A stretch of 64,000 bases of DNA from the NCBI GenBank assembly GCA_034401795.1, contig CM067372.1:21325082-21389081 (forward strand), given 5' to 3'. The notes below the pieces were generated by a model. That model searched no databases. It was not told the DNA's origin and saw only the letters and a program-made list of their open reading frames with translations. Origin of the DNA: Chaetoderma sp. LZ-2023a (lineage: Eukaryota > Mollusca > Caudofoveata > Chaetodermatida > Chaetodermatidae). The position numbers and the translations under genes are program-made. Shown here one piece after another: positions 32,450-43,811 of the stretch (positions are counted from its first letter, which is position 1; each line of letters begins with the position of its first letter).

Positions 32450-32552
32450 TTGAACCACGAAGTCCTATGGTTGTAGTTTCAAGACAATCATACAAGTAAG
32501 CTGTTGGATAGTTTGAAACCATTTTGGCTGGGAACGGGTCCTGTTACAGACA
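32450..32552 (+). mobile_element. Foldback family A, left half A6, abutting the DDE/Tudor gene
   Basis: TTTCAAGACAATCATACAAG and TAAGCTGTTGGATAGTTTG correspond to the left part and left arm of family A, ending at CAGACAGCAAC. The right arm does not follow; instead the gene-related sequence begins. The matching text ATTTCAAGACAACCATACAA lies beyond the gene at 34191. Confidence 0.6.
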
Positions 32553-32599
32553 GCAACATTTACGCCCAATGTATATATTGCTGACCTCGTTCACCTCTC

Positions 32600-34133
32600 G
32601 GAACACATGTCAATGCATACGGCACCAAAATATTGCACTGAAAGTACAAGCACTTCGCAAATCGGGGATACGGATAAGTGAAAGTCCTGAAAACCTTCTC
32701 ATTCATCAAAATGACATTGATGAACTTTTGAGTGTGCTACCCAATCATGTTCCATATAAGATGTGGAAACGTGTAGAACTTAACAATGGTTTCAAAAAGC
32801 TGAATATTGTGGACCCGCAGTCGGATGTTGTTACTTTTAGATCTGACACAAAGAAGGAGCTAGCAGAGTTTTCTGACTATGTTTTCCGACTACGCCAGCA
32901 ATTTCAACAGCTACAGATACTGAAAGAAAATCTTCCACAACATGAAATGATCATTCAGATGGATTTTGTAGAGAACATTGTAGGTCTATCAACGAAGTCC
33001 AGTCTGCCTATTGGAATCAATCATCTGTCACCCTTCATCCAGTGGTTGTCTATTACAATGAAGGGAATACGGTTACACATCAGAGCTATGTCATTATCTC
33101 AGACGCAATTTCTCAGTCTGCAAGTACTGTCTGTGCTTTTCTTGATGCAATTGTGCTAGAAATTAAGACCTTAGACCCGGATGTAAACACATTTCATTAC
33201 TGGACTGATTCGCCGTGAAGCCGGTATGGGAACAGATACATTTTCCAGCTGATTGCAAACCATAAGAATATCTACTATGTTACGGCAAGGTGGAATTATT
33301 TCGAGGAAAGACATGGGAATGGGCCATGTGATGGTTTGGGGGACAAGAAAACGTATGGCAGATGAATTTGGTTATTCAAGATCCGAGTGACTTCTACAAC
33401 TGGGCCAAAAATTGAACAATGAAACAGGTCAAATTTATGTTTCTCTCCAATTGTCTCCACCAAACAAAGCACAAAATAATTATGGAAAGCAATGACAAAA
33501 ATCCTATTCGTAACAATGAAATTACATGCTGTCGATGTAGTTACTTCGTCAACTCTCAAAACTAGAGACACATCATGTTAATGCGATATGTGTATCACAG
33601 GTATATTGTGTGGCACGTGGAATGAACACAAAATGACTTTCGTTAAGGTATCTACACCAGTTCATGTTGGTACTGAGATGGATGAGACAGTTACTGTAGC
33701 ACAACGCGTATTGCCTCTTTCATCTTCCGTAGCTCTTAATAATGATGACATGATAGAGACTGTCACAATAGAACCACTGGACATGGCAATGTCGCATTCT
33801 GCGGCTGTCATTAGTGACGTCGATGTTTTCTCAGGCTTGCAGACTGGCAATGTTGTTGCAGCAGTGTATGACGATTCATGGTTCATAGAAATAGTTGAAG
33901 ATATTGATGCAGAAGATGGTGAATGTGAGGTTAATTTCATGGTTAAAACTAGAGGAGTATACAAGTGGCCCACTAATCCAGACCGTGTATGGTTTAACAA
34001 AGAAAATATTCTTTATAAAATTCCTCCATTAAGCAAATGTGGGAAATTTGGTAGATCATTTACACTAGTGGAACATGAAAGAAACACGATTGAAAACGCA
34101 TTCATAGAATATGCACATCAGGCAAAATACTAA
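32600..34133 (+). pseudogene. Decayed multicopy gene with DDE-like core and Tudor-like C-terminus
   Basis: I recognise an unnamed multicopy family of invertebrate predicted proteins. Blocks in order: TCQCIRHQNIALKVQAL (32604-32655), FRLRQQFQQLQILKENLP (32887-32940), QMDFVEN (32957-32977), WNQSSVTLHPVVVYYNEG (about 33011-33065), FHYWTDSP (33193-33216) and HGNGPCDGLG (about 33312-33342). CVSQVYC-like cysteine text follows near 33590. The C-terminal GNVVAAVYDDSWFIEIVEDI block leads to GVYKWPTNPDRVWFNKENIL and stop TAA at 34131. The three acidic positions (MDF, TDS, CDG) are spaced like a DDE/RNase-H-fold nuclease, and the last block resembles a Tudor/SH3-like reader. Frame changes near 32985, 33216 and 33345 break this copy. 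The nuclease and reader roles are inferred, not established. Confidence 0.72.
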
Positions 34134-34144
34134 ATACTTCCATA

Positions 34145-34310
34145 CATTATTATGTATCTCAACCCTTTAAACTCTGAATGCCTAAAATTCTGATTTCAAG
34201 ACAACCATACAAGTAAGCGGATGTTTATTTTGATAAAAATCTGACATGAAACAAGCAGCAACAGATTGCAGCTCAAATTAGTTACAAGATATTCAACAAA
34301 ATACTTATTA
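34145..34310 (+). mobile_element. Foldback family A, degraded copy A7, 3' of the DDE/Tudor gene
   Basis: CTGAATGCCTAAAATTCTGA and ATTTCAAGACAACCATACAA match the left part of family A (compare A5). The left arm is decayed (TGTTTATTTTGATAAAAATC), the tip keeps AGCAGCAACAG, and the right arm reads AAATTAGTTACAAGATATTC. It has the same orientation as A6 on the other side of the gene. Confidence 0.6.
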
Positions 34311-35014
34311 CATCATAAATTACTTTTACATAATTGTGTATTTCATGTTCAAATAGTTATGGTGGTTGAGGCATTCAGAAATGCGTTTCCCCTGATATTG
34401 CAGTTACTGTTACATACGTTATGTTTGTGTTACATGGTATTTAAATGGTTAATTTAGTGTTCATGGGCAATACCAAATAATTTCCCATCTGAATGTGATT
34501 TGCTAATTCATTTTAAAATGAGTTCACACTAATGTGTGATGTTTGTGTGAAAGCGAGACTGATACATATACAAATGCGTGCATCGGATTATCATACCATG
34601 ACTTAGGTCTCTGGATTCTGTGGTACTATTCATTCATATGTTAATGATTGTCTACCTGACGTCATAGCTATTTATGCAGACGGTGTTTAGAGAACGTATT
34701 TAATACAAATCAAACTCATATTCATTTACTTTGCTATGCATCATGAACACAAAACTAAGTACATACATTACTGATCAGGTACGTGCAGGATTAGTCTATG
34801 GATATACCCATATACAAACTCATGTACTAGACAAACATGTCTCTAAATAGTAATAAGTCGAGTTGTGATGCCACAAACTTTCTGACTATCCATTTAACAC
34901 GGAAATAGAATTTGGTCAAGTCCAAGATGAGACAATATATTTTACTTAATACAATTATTATTGGTAATAACTTTATGTTTGAATTGTACACACTTTTAGA
35001 CACCATAGCGCCTT
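34311..35014. other. Intergenic, no gene recognised
   Basis: About 700 bp of AT-rich DNA between the family-A copy and the Polinton. One CRE-type CTGACGTCATAG at 34657. No coding evidence. Confidence 0.55.
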
Positions 35015-35024
35015 TAGTAGTATA

Positions 35025-35245
35025 TCCGGTAGTAGAAAAATACCACCTTCCTACCCACCTCCCTCAACTGGATTTCCATTTAGACAAATGAGCCCCACCG
35101 CCTCAATCCCTGGGGCGTAGGTTGTTGAGACGGGGGCCACCACGGATCGCCGAACGGCTGCCAGGGAAGTAGGATCATCCCGACGCTACTACTATCAAGG
35201 GCTGAACGCCCATTTAGAGACAAGCATCACAGTGATATACACCAC
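35025..35245 (+). repeat. Polinton left terminal inverted repeat
   Basis: The first ~70 bp match the complement of about 46310-46398. Further in, AACGCCCATTTAGAGACAAG near 35207 matches, in complement, the CTTGTCTCTAAATGGGCGTT-type text of the 77-bp units near the right end. The inverted repeat thus extends at least to about 35245, with duplications on the right side only. Confidence 0.85.
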
Positions 35246-35292
35246 TGATCGCCATCAACCACAGGGCCGGCCTCTCTCTATTCTGTGTAGCC

Positions 35293-36713
35293 TCAGACAA
35301 ACACGTAGTCTCTGCCAGAGTCGCATCGGCATGATGGGACCACCCATAGGGGCTTCCATCTACCTTGACAACGCTCACCTGGGAGGAGGCTAAAGTGATT
35401 AGCATGTGAACCACGACAGACGCTGGCATGTTCGCATGTTACGCAGAGAATCTGGTGCTGAGCATGGGGCTCCAGCAGACAACCACGGCCTACCTTCTCC
35501 ACCCCATAGAAGTGGCAGACAGACTCGATCTCTTTACGTGGGTGAAAGCCGTCGTAAATGTTTCTCCGCAAGGGGTCGACCCAAGAATTGTACTGGGGTG
35601 GGGGGGCATCCCGTAAGTGGGCCCACTTGGCATCGAATATCGTGGCAGTCTCAGCGCCCTGTGCCACTGCTGGAGACGCCAGCATGAACAGTATGATGAG
35701 AATTATGGCTATATATGAAGAGTTAAACTGAACAGAGTGAACCTCTCGAGAAATATCTGTGGCAGATCGAGCCCTGTTCCATCCGGATCGATGATGATCT
35801 TCATCCCCTCATGGGCAGGGGCTAGCTGCTTCACTCTGCCCCCGGCTAAGAAACGTAGTTCTAGGACTATATGAGTCGTTTGCGGGCTAGTGAGTCCGAC
35901 TCGCTGAAGCAGTTTAACAGCACCCTTGACTTTGAAGACATGTGACACACCATCTACCAGTAGGGTGCCCTCCTGGAGGTTGACAGCTTCTTATGGTCCA
36001 TCGAATGGACGACGCAGCAGGGGATTTCCACCTGTAACCCCGATCCGGTGACCAACCCTCGTCAGGGAGACACCTTCACCTATGTAGGTGAGGAAGGATG
36101 ATCCCCGTTTGTAGAGCTTTCGAACTGCCCCATCCTTTTTCACAACAGTGGAGAGGGGCGTAACCTCTATGTCAAAGACTGCGGGAGGGCTATATATGGG
36201 CAACCTTGTTTGCCAGTCACCCCCAGGTCCAGCGCGGTACCACACTTCACTCTTCTCAAATATGAACTGCAGGTTTTTTGCCAGGGTCAATAGCAGGCCA
36301 TCATGGGCCATCGGCGGGGCACCACTCGAATAGGGTTTGACCAGATGAAAGCTGAGGTCGTTATTTAGGGTGTTGATGTATGCCACCTCTGTATCCGAGA
36401 GCTCAATAAACGGCTAGAGGATGTACTTCCTCTTCGGGAAATCGTACCGAAACACGACCTTGTGGCCATCTATGTTGCGACCCAGGCGCTCCTTCGTCAC
36501 ATCCTTGAGATCTGTCAGCAGCTCCACCCTATCATCACCAATGGGGCGGAGGGAGAATGCCTTTGAACTTGCTTCGTACTGTAGGGTGAATGCCTTGCCA
36601 TCGCTCTCTTCTACCTTGGCAGCATCAACCACGTACACATCTGCCAGGTCAGCAAGACCAGTCGAGTGAGCAAATATGGGTTCCATAGCATGCCATAGGA
36701 GAGGTTTAAACAA
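35293..36713 (-). pseudogene. Polinton leftmost gene region, minus strand, product unrecognised
   Basis: Open stretches at 36713-36414, 36386-35991, 35948-35709 and 35685-35293 on the minus strand have even, non-repetitive amino-acid composition (for example FRYDFPKRKY, PFDGP, LELRFLAGGRVKQL). This suggests a true ancient gene or genes. The last one contains a HFYGVEKVGRGCLL and CVTCEHASVC cysteine-rich patch. I do not recognise the family. By position such genes in Polintons are often virion or accessory proteins. The region is broken. Confidence 0.5.
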
Positions 36714-36791
36714 GACACATAACCATGACGATTGTCCGACTGCTGCTCTCTAGTAGTGAGAACGTAATCTCACCCTCTAGAGGGGAGATGG

Positions 36792-37452
36792 GTGGTACAG
36801 TACTATGTAGAATGGGTCCTCTTCGAGGTGCCCCAGTGGGGCACAACATACATACACGCCGATATACTACATCAACCTCCGTGCAGTGCACACAGCAGCT
36901 CACTAGTAGAAGTTGGCCGGGACGTGTACGTGTTAGAGTATCTCCCCGGTGCCAACAGCAACCTATTGAAAGCTATCAGTCGATATAAGACAGCCTACAA
37001 CGTCCTCGCGCGTACAACCACTGCTGTGGGTGTGATTGGAGCCAGTGCTGGTGTGGCACCTGTGGCCACTCTCGCTACAGGGGTGGGTGCCCTCGTCGCC
37101 ATCCCGCTGGGTGGTGTGACACTAGCCGCCACTGTCTTGGCCACGGGCTTGGGGTGGGCGGCGGCAAATGACAAGGAGGCTGGAGAAGCATGCTAAGTAC
37201 GTGGCACTGGCACAGAGTATGCTACGGACTATCGACGAGTCTGTCAGCAAAGCTCTCGAGGATGGCCAGGTCACCGATGAAGGGTACCACCATATGTTGA
37301 AGGTCCAAGCCCTGTACCGCATGGAGAAACATAAAGTGCGACAGCAATACCTCAAAGGCTCCAGCAGCCGGGTTGATATGGAGGAGTTAAAAAACGAGAT
37401 GTTACGGCGAGGTCGGCTCGCTGGTCTCTGGAGTCGAGACGACTACAAATAG
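36792..37452 (+). pseudogene. Polinton putative membrane-associated virion protein
   Basis: Two adjoining stretches on the plus strand. The first has an EYLPGANSNLLKAISRYKTA segment and then about 55 strongly hydrophobic Gly/Ala/Val/Thr-rich residues (near 37020-37150) that look like one or two membrane spans. The second (37168-37452) is charged and probably helical (KHAKYVALAQSML, VQALYRMEKHKVRQQYL). A small hydrophobic protein next to the structural gene is common in Polintons; the exact family is not identified. Broken. Confidence 0.5.
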
Positions 37453-37491
37453 TGTGCTGCCTGTATGGTAGCTTTAAGAACACCAGTATAG

Positions 37492-38784
37492 ATGGCTTTC
37501 CCAGTGAACCTCACGACAGTCACCCGGAGCCAACCGCCCCTCCTGGGTACACCCTTGACTGGCCTGAGAGGCCTACTGGATGATATACCAGAGCTAACAC
37601 CGTTCTCCATCACAGTTGATGGACGGTCCGGAACCAGCTTCTCCGTCAACCCACGACTGCTGACCAACTGGCCCATCACCATCAAGGATGCGAAGCAAGC
37701 TCATACTTGGATGGCTGCTCCAAGCCTCTCATACTGGAATCAGCAGCTGAACTTTGCCGTGTGGTGTGCCACGGCAGGATGTGGAGTAAGTTTCCATCCT
37801 GCTCCACTCCTATTCTGGTACTCCTGAAGCGGTGCTCATCGCCAGCTGTCTCAGATTCCACGTGTACTTCACGGTGTGACGAATCCTCCATGAGCTGGGT
37901 GCAAGCCTATCTGATACAAACGACTTCGACCCACAGCTCAACAGTCATAGCGTCTCGGTGGCCAGCAGACCACAGAGAGAGTTCAGCGCTCACCCAGACT
38001 ATCGGTGGCATGGTGGTGACAACAGCCGTCTAGGGGTCATGTACAGTGACCAGAGACATGACTACTCAGGATTCCCCTATCGATCACCCCAACGAGTAGG
38101 CCATCGGAAGACAGCGACATTCTCGTTCGATCCATACTCCGACCCTGGAGCGCTGGAGCAAAATATGCACATCACTGGCTTGCGGCAGGACTATCCAGAT
38201 GTGTGGAAGTATTTGTCCCACACACCACCTCAGGCCTCACACCAGCAGGGATCGTTCAGATCAACCAGTCCCTGGAAGCACTGTGCTACTGCCTCCTTAC
38301 AGCACAGACCAAGCTGCGTCAGTCCATAGATGGTGTCAGCGGTGCAGAGGTCCAGGCCATGTTCATCAGTCTCGTTGAGGATATGATCATCGTGGCAGAC
38401 CGCAGTAGTCTTATTGCTAAGTTCCAGCAGAGGTTGCAGAATGCCCGTCGCAAACTTGACTTTGCTATTTCACCACACCTACGGTTGATTCCGAGCAACA
38501 TGATCGTGAACATCGAGGACCTCCAAGACAGGGGCTATAACAACATGATAGTCGAGGGGAGTTCCCCCAGTGTCCACTTCGGCTTCAACACTGCCACCAA
38601 CGCACCTATGCATAGTATGAGCCATACAGTCGTTCCGACCCTGACACTGCAGCCAGTCGACACGGCAGCTCCAGGCGCCCCGACACTGCAGCCAGTCGAC
38701 ATGACACCGCTTCCCATGGTAGCTCTATGTGTGGTGTCAGGCCTAGCTATCGTGGCGCTCGGGATCAGCCTACTCCGCTGCTAG
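37492..38784 (+). pseudogene. Polinton putative virion structural protein
   Basis: About 430 codons in size on the plus strand. The N-terminal stretch has MAFPVNLTTVTRSQPPLLG, TPFSITVDGRSGTSFSVNPR and SYWNQQLNFAVWCATAGCGV. The middle has QINQSLEALCYCLLTAQTKL and EVQAMFISLVED. The C-terminus has LRLIPSNMIVN, Pro/Thr-rich repeats (TLQPVDTAAPGAP) and a final membrane-like PMVALCVVSGLAIVALGISL. I have a memory of similar unnamed proteins linked to Polintons. Position next to the integrase supports a structural role, but whether it is a capsid protein is uncertain. Broken. Confidence 0.5.
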
Positions 38785-38990
38785 CAAATCAGCTATAAGA
38801 CTATCCTGACTCTCTACAGTAGCAGTGGGGACCATGGGGAGACACTGAACCAGCTTGGCAAGCTTTACAGCCCCTATACCCGCTGCGGTTCGGCAGCGCA
38901 TCCTTTTTCTAGCTTGTAGTATCGCATCTGGTCCGCCGAACATGTAAGCCATACTATATAAGGATGGCATCTCTGTACGATCTGGTCAAG
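38770..38990 (-). pseudogene. Small Polinton minus-strand reading frame, unrecognised
   Basis: About 66 residues starting MPSLYSMAYMFGGPDAIL, followed by a basic stretch QARKRMRCRTAAGIGAVKLA. Composition is protein-like and it fits the gap between the structural gene and the integrase. Function unknown. Confidence 0.35.
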
Positions 38991-39129
38991 GGTTGGTCGA
39001 TAAACTACCGTTCAGTGAGGATCCAGCAGAGACTAGACGCCGGTGTACGGAGGTGTTTGAGGAGGCCTTCAGTGATAGTCGAATGAATGATGGCTGTCTG
39101 TTCGGCTGTTTAGAGTTCGCCCAGGCCGT

Positions 39130-40210
39130 GCGTGACGGGAGGGGAGTGGACATCAGTGATAAAATCACCCAGGCCGTGCGTGACAGGATGGGAGTGGACA
39201 TCAGTGATGAAATTCGGGAGATTATCAAACGTCTTTGTTGAGGAACTCTACTATCAGCCTGGCGGATATTACCGTGATCCCCCTCAACTACTCGAGGCTG
39301 CACGTCGCAAGGGCCACAACTTCACATTGGAGACAGTTATCCAGTGGCTCAGCCACCAAGCAATGTGGCAGATATACAGACCTCGTCCACGGCACATCAG
39401 GCATGCCCATTTCGAGGAAACTGTCCTGAACAGAGTTCACCAGGCAGATCATCTATTCCTTCCACACGACTCGGTTGGTCGTAGGACCTACAAGTATGCC
39501 CTCACCATCGTTGATGTCGCCAGCAGGTACAAGGCAGCAGTACCGCTCACAGACAAGTCAGCTGGGCAGGTGGCCCAGGCATTTCAGGGTGTCTACGAGG
39601 CGTCGGAAAATCCCCTCCGGAATTGTTGCAGGTGGATGAGGGTAATGAGTTCAGAGGTGAGCCTGCAGCCCTCATGTGGAAACACGGTGTGGCAGTTAGG
39701 CGAGGCGGGGTAGCGCATCGTCGTGCCCAGTCTATCGTTGAGCGGTGAAATCAGACACTGGCAGAGAGACTATTCCCACACCAATACGCCAAGGAAATGG
39801 CCGCGCCAAGCGAACGTTCTAAAGTATGGGTGAGAGTGCTGCCTGCTGTGGTGGAGTGATCCAATGCCGAGGATACTAGGCTAATCGGGAAAAAGCTGAT
39901 AGTGGCTATCAGACACTCGGCTGGTCACAGCTCTAGAGGAGTGAACAAGGGAGAGGAGTGCCTACCCCCTGATTCTCTGGTTCGGTACCTGTATGAGCCT
40001 GGTGAGCTGGAAGGTGGTCGACGGCGTGCAACAGATCCTAACTGGTCGATAGATGTTCACAGGCTTGACAGGTATGTTGAGGCGGAGGGGCGGCCTACAC
40101 TGTACTACCTGGCACGCCAGCACGGAGTGCCTAGGCGACCATTTGTCGTAGAAGAGCTTCAGCTAGTCCCTGAAGACACACAGCTACCACCCCATAGGGT
40201 GCTAACATGA
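39130..40210 (+). pseudogene. Polinton integrase (retroviral-type DDE)
   Basis: The plus strand has LYYQPGGYYRDPPQLLEAAR and an N-terminal helix-turn region. The rve core follows: HQADHLF and YKYALTIVDVASRYKAAVPL (about 39490-39545), LLQVDEGNEFRG near 39625-39655 and a QSIVER block near 39730. These supply the D, D and E of the catalytic triad. A C-terminal region with LPPDSLVRYLYEPGELEGG and WSIDVHRLDRYVEAEGRPTL resembles the SH3/chromo-like tails of Polinton integrases. Its end converges on the end of PolB at about 40.2 kb. Broken. Confidence 0.85.
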
Positions 40211-43200
40211 TACTCGATGGGCTCGGTATGGACCTCATCTGGCAGCACATGGTGCTTATCATTGTAAGTGGAGAGTCCGAGTTTTTCCTGCGCATACGTC
40301 ACCATACCCTGGTGGCGTATGCGTAGGCCTCGATTGGTGGCTCTGTCCAGCCCACCATCGAGGGCGCTGTAGAACCTCTGCCAGGAGATGTCATTCTGCC
40401 ATTTAGACATTCCCTTGGTCGAGCATTTCATTTGCAAGTTTCTGCTGTTTCAGCACTCTGTGTTCTCCACATAGTAGCACTTGGAGCAGAGAGCAATACC
40501 ACGAGTGCCTTCGAACTCGAGCTTGAACAATCCTGGAGTGCGGTTAGACCATTTGTCCCATGCCAACCAGTCCTGTTTGCAGGCCTCATACTCCGTTCGC
40601 ACCTCTAGGCGTATCACCTCATCGAGGTTTGAGCCTGCTATGGCAATATAGGCAGAATCAGTGTCCATCTGCAGGTAGTCGAAGCTGTCACGAGCTACGT
40701 AGCGGTCGAGGAAGTCATAGTAGAACTCCAGCATTTGCAGCTTCGCCAGCTCGTATACTGCTATACCCACCTGGAAGGGGCGACGATTGGTGATTTTAGC
40801 CTTAGGGATCTGCAATGCGTAGGAATCACCGATCTCCTCTAGATCCTCGAACCATGGGCTATGCAAAGCTCTGTCTACTGCTCGTTCATCCTTAGTGAAG
40901 CTCGTGTCGGTATGACGTTCTAATGGCTCGATCAGCTTCCCATATGCACTGTTGCCGAGGAGTTTCAAGAGATCAGCCAATAAGGCTTTACTTTTGTCAA
41001 CATCCCCGGTACGACATGCCTCAGTAACGGAGTCTACAAACCATTCAAAAGGTTTCTGTGAGGTGAGTCCATAGTGTGATAGATAGCAGTAATCTTTAAC
41101 CGGTGGGCAAGGTACCACTTGAGTGTTGGTGCATACAATACCCTCTTCTTACCAGAGAGTGCACCAACGAGCTCGCTAGCTCGACCTGTTTTATCAAGGT
41201 ATGCAAGCATCTCCGAAGGTATAGCCTCTTCTGGGATCTCACGATTACAGAAGATGGGAGACATCTCCTCGAACTTTGGCCATAACACTTTAGGTACCTC
41301 AATGTTGACATCAGCAAACCCGAACCAACGATCCGCTAGCAAATCCTGCTTAAAGCGTTCAATATCACTGCCTACACGCCCACCCCACCGTCGTACAGTT
41401 TCTTTACCACAAGGCATTGCTTGGGCCATGGTTGACAAATACAGAGCATTTGCATCATAACCAAGGAGACGTTGACATACTCGCTTACCTTGGCGAATTC
41501 GGGTAACCCCAGCCTCGTGATATCTCGTGAACACAATGCTCGGACCACCAACAACAGCACCCTTTAACATCTCGTAAGATTCTTTGCCTGGAGAGTAAAG
41601 GCTAATATCTGGCTCATGTTCAGCAGTACCACATGTACTGAAGCGACACACGAGGAAGTGACACTGCATCCTTCAGAATGTCAATACCTCGTTCTGTGTA
41701 GAATTCTCGCATCTTCTCTAAGGCTTCAATGAACGGGCTAACATCCAAGTTGTTGTAATATCGCAACCAGTCAGCAAATATCTTCATCCCCAGATCTCTG
41801 AAGGTCTGCTTACAAGCTTTCCACTCTGACAACTCAAGAAGGTAACCACGTTTGAGCTTGGACCACTACGCAGGATAATCAAGTAGTCCAGGATAGTCAA
41901 GCTTCTCAGGTGAGTCGAACCATTCATAAGGTAACCAGCTCTTCTGTTGCGTGCAACCGTAGGCTTTGATCCATTTCTCATAAGAAGCCCCTGGGCCGAG
42001 GTAGTTGATTACATCGAGAAACCTCAGTTCAGGCGTAATGAGGAACATTGTCTGGCTAGCCTTCTTGGCGACTTTCACTGTTCCTTTGGATGCAGTAGTA
42101 AGTTCATCCACGAAGTACTTCTTGATGAGGTTCAGGTCGTACCGCCCAGAGTTGAACCCGAGCACAGGCACCTGGTCACACCACTCATTGATAAGTCGTT
42201 TCTGTCGTTTTGGTAAGTTGTCTAAGTCTGCGGGTAGATACTGTGACCGAACCCTTGCACGGATCGTGGAGGCTCGTAGTTGGATCTCCGACATGAACTC
42301 TGAGATCAGCACTTTGGAGTTAGCATTGCAGAGGTGAGTTGGCGAGCTCACGCTACCATCTAAGGAGCAGCTGACTGACACCGAGATTGGTATGTGGACA
42401 CTCTCGATCGTGAGACTCTCTGTAGGGTGGGTCTTGATCCCATCTAGAAGGCCTTCAAAGTCATAGACAATAAAGTGTGGGTATGGTACTGTCCGCACAT
42501 GGTGTGGATGCGTGGACAGTGTTTTATACAGCACTCCCACTGTACCACATGCGTGCGTCCAGATGCTCTCAGTTTCTCGTCTCTCGCGACCGTCTTGTGG
42601 TATCTTTCATCAGCATCCTCACCACACTGGTGTTGTGAACATCCATGCCAGTGACAGCCATGAAACTGGTATACTGTGTCAGTTGTCGGATCATAACCAT
42701 CTACGGGAGCACCCTCGATCCAACGCTCACCACCGTGACCACACCTTGCATGGTGTATATGAATTCCACGTTTCTCGACTCATATTCAATCCAACGAGTA
42801 GCTGCGGAACTGGTCGGTTGGTAGGGATAGAAGGCCTTCTCGTATGGGGACTGCGGTGCTACTACCTTCTCCCCATGGCAATCGATGGTCGTTTTTCCCT
42901 TTGTACAGCGGTCAGCATGGCGATGGAGACTACATGCTTGGGTGAACTGCTGTTGACAGTGCCCACAGCTGAATGTCTGGGCCAGCTTGGAGATGTCCTT
43001 AATGAAGAAGGCGTGGTGGTCGTACACTCCTATTACCATGATGGTCTGATAGTGTTCAGGTTTCCTGGTCAGATGCCAGCTACCCTCTTCAGTGGGCTCA
43101 TAAACACGAATCCCTCTCTTCGCAAATAACTCTACCTTGTCCGGCTGGTCTAGGGACGTCTTTGGTACGTCAGCCACCTGTTCAGGCCATAGAACTGTTT

Positions 43201-43629
43201 AACAAGCTCTCGTGCAGGAGCTGTACTTCTATCAGCTCTTGCACCCTGTTTGACTGCTAGACATCTCCAGAGGCACATGTTATCTTTGTAGGTATCGAGT
43301 GCCACCATTCCCTTCCTCCATCGGAGCCAGAACGGGAGGTGGCCTGTCCCTAGCAGAGGCTGGCGGTCGATGGCAACCTTTACCTCAACGTTGATTGATC
43401 TGACGAAGGCCCACATGGTATTGAGCCGATCGATATTGTCTGGGTCGAGGCGGGCTTGCTCTCTGCCCTCCACCCAAGTCTGCGTCTCTCCTAGTGTATT
43501 CATCCAGGGACTTCCTGGAGCATTCTTGTGGAAGAGCATTACCCTACCATCCTCGATGTGGCGGATTCGATAGGTGTGGGTATACCGAAGGTAGAAGGCG
43601 TTCTGAACAGTCTGCAGCTTCTCCATAAT
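40159..43629 (-). pseudogene. Polinton protein-primed DNA polymerase B
   Basis: Reading the minus strand from 43629: an N-terminal region with WRCLAVKQGARAD-type text, then a zinc-finger-like FSCGHCQQQFTQACSLHRHADRC near 42890-42970. Next come the exonuclease motifs HFIVYDFEG (about 42455-42480) and VLGFNSGRYDLNLIKKYF (about 42115-42170). The polymerase domain has LLGYDANALYLS (about 41435-41470), LLGNSAYGKL near 40935-40965 and the catalytic QMDTDSAYIA near 40645-40675. The C-terminus has YAQEKLGLSTYNDKHHVLPD. This set is diagnostic of the Polinton/adenovirus PolB group. Broken into several pieces. Confidence 0.92.
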
Positions 43630-43811
43630 CCGACCTGTATTGTCTCCTTCTAGCCCTCTGAAAAATGTCCAGCATACTGTTCGCCGTCCTCTCTCATCTG
43701 TCTCCCTCTCACCGAGACGCTCGTTGAGAATCTGCTGACCTTCTCACCTCATACTCCGGGCTAGGGTTTCAGATCTCGGTCCCCTCATTAATCGTCTTCT
43801 GATTCGGTGTA

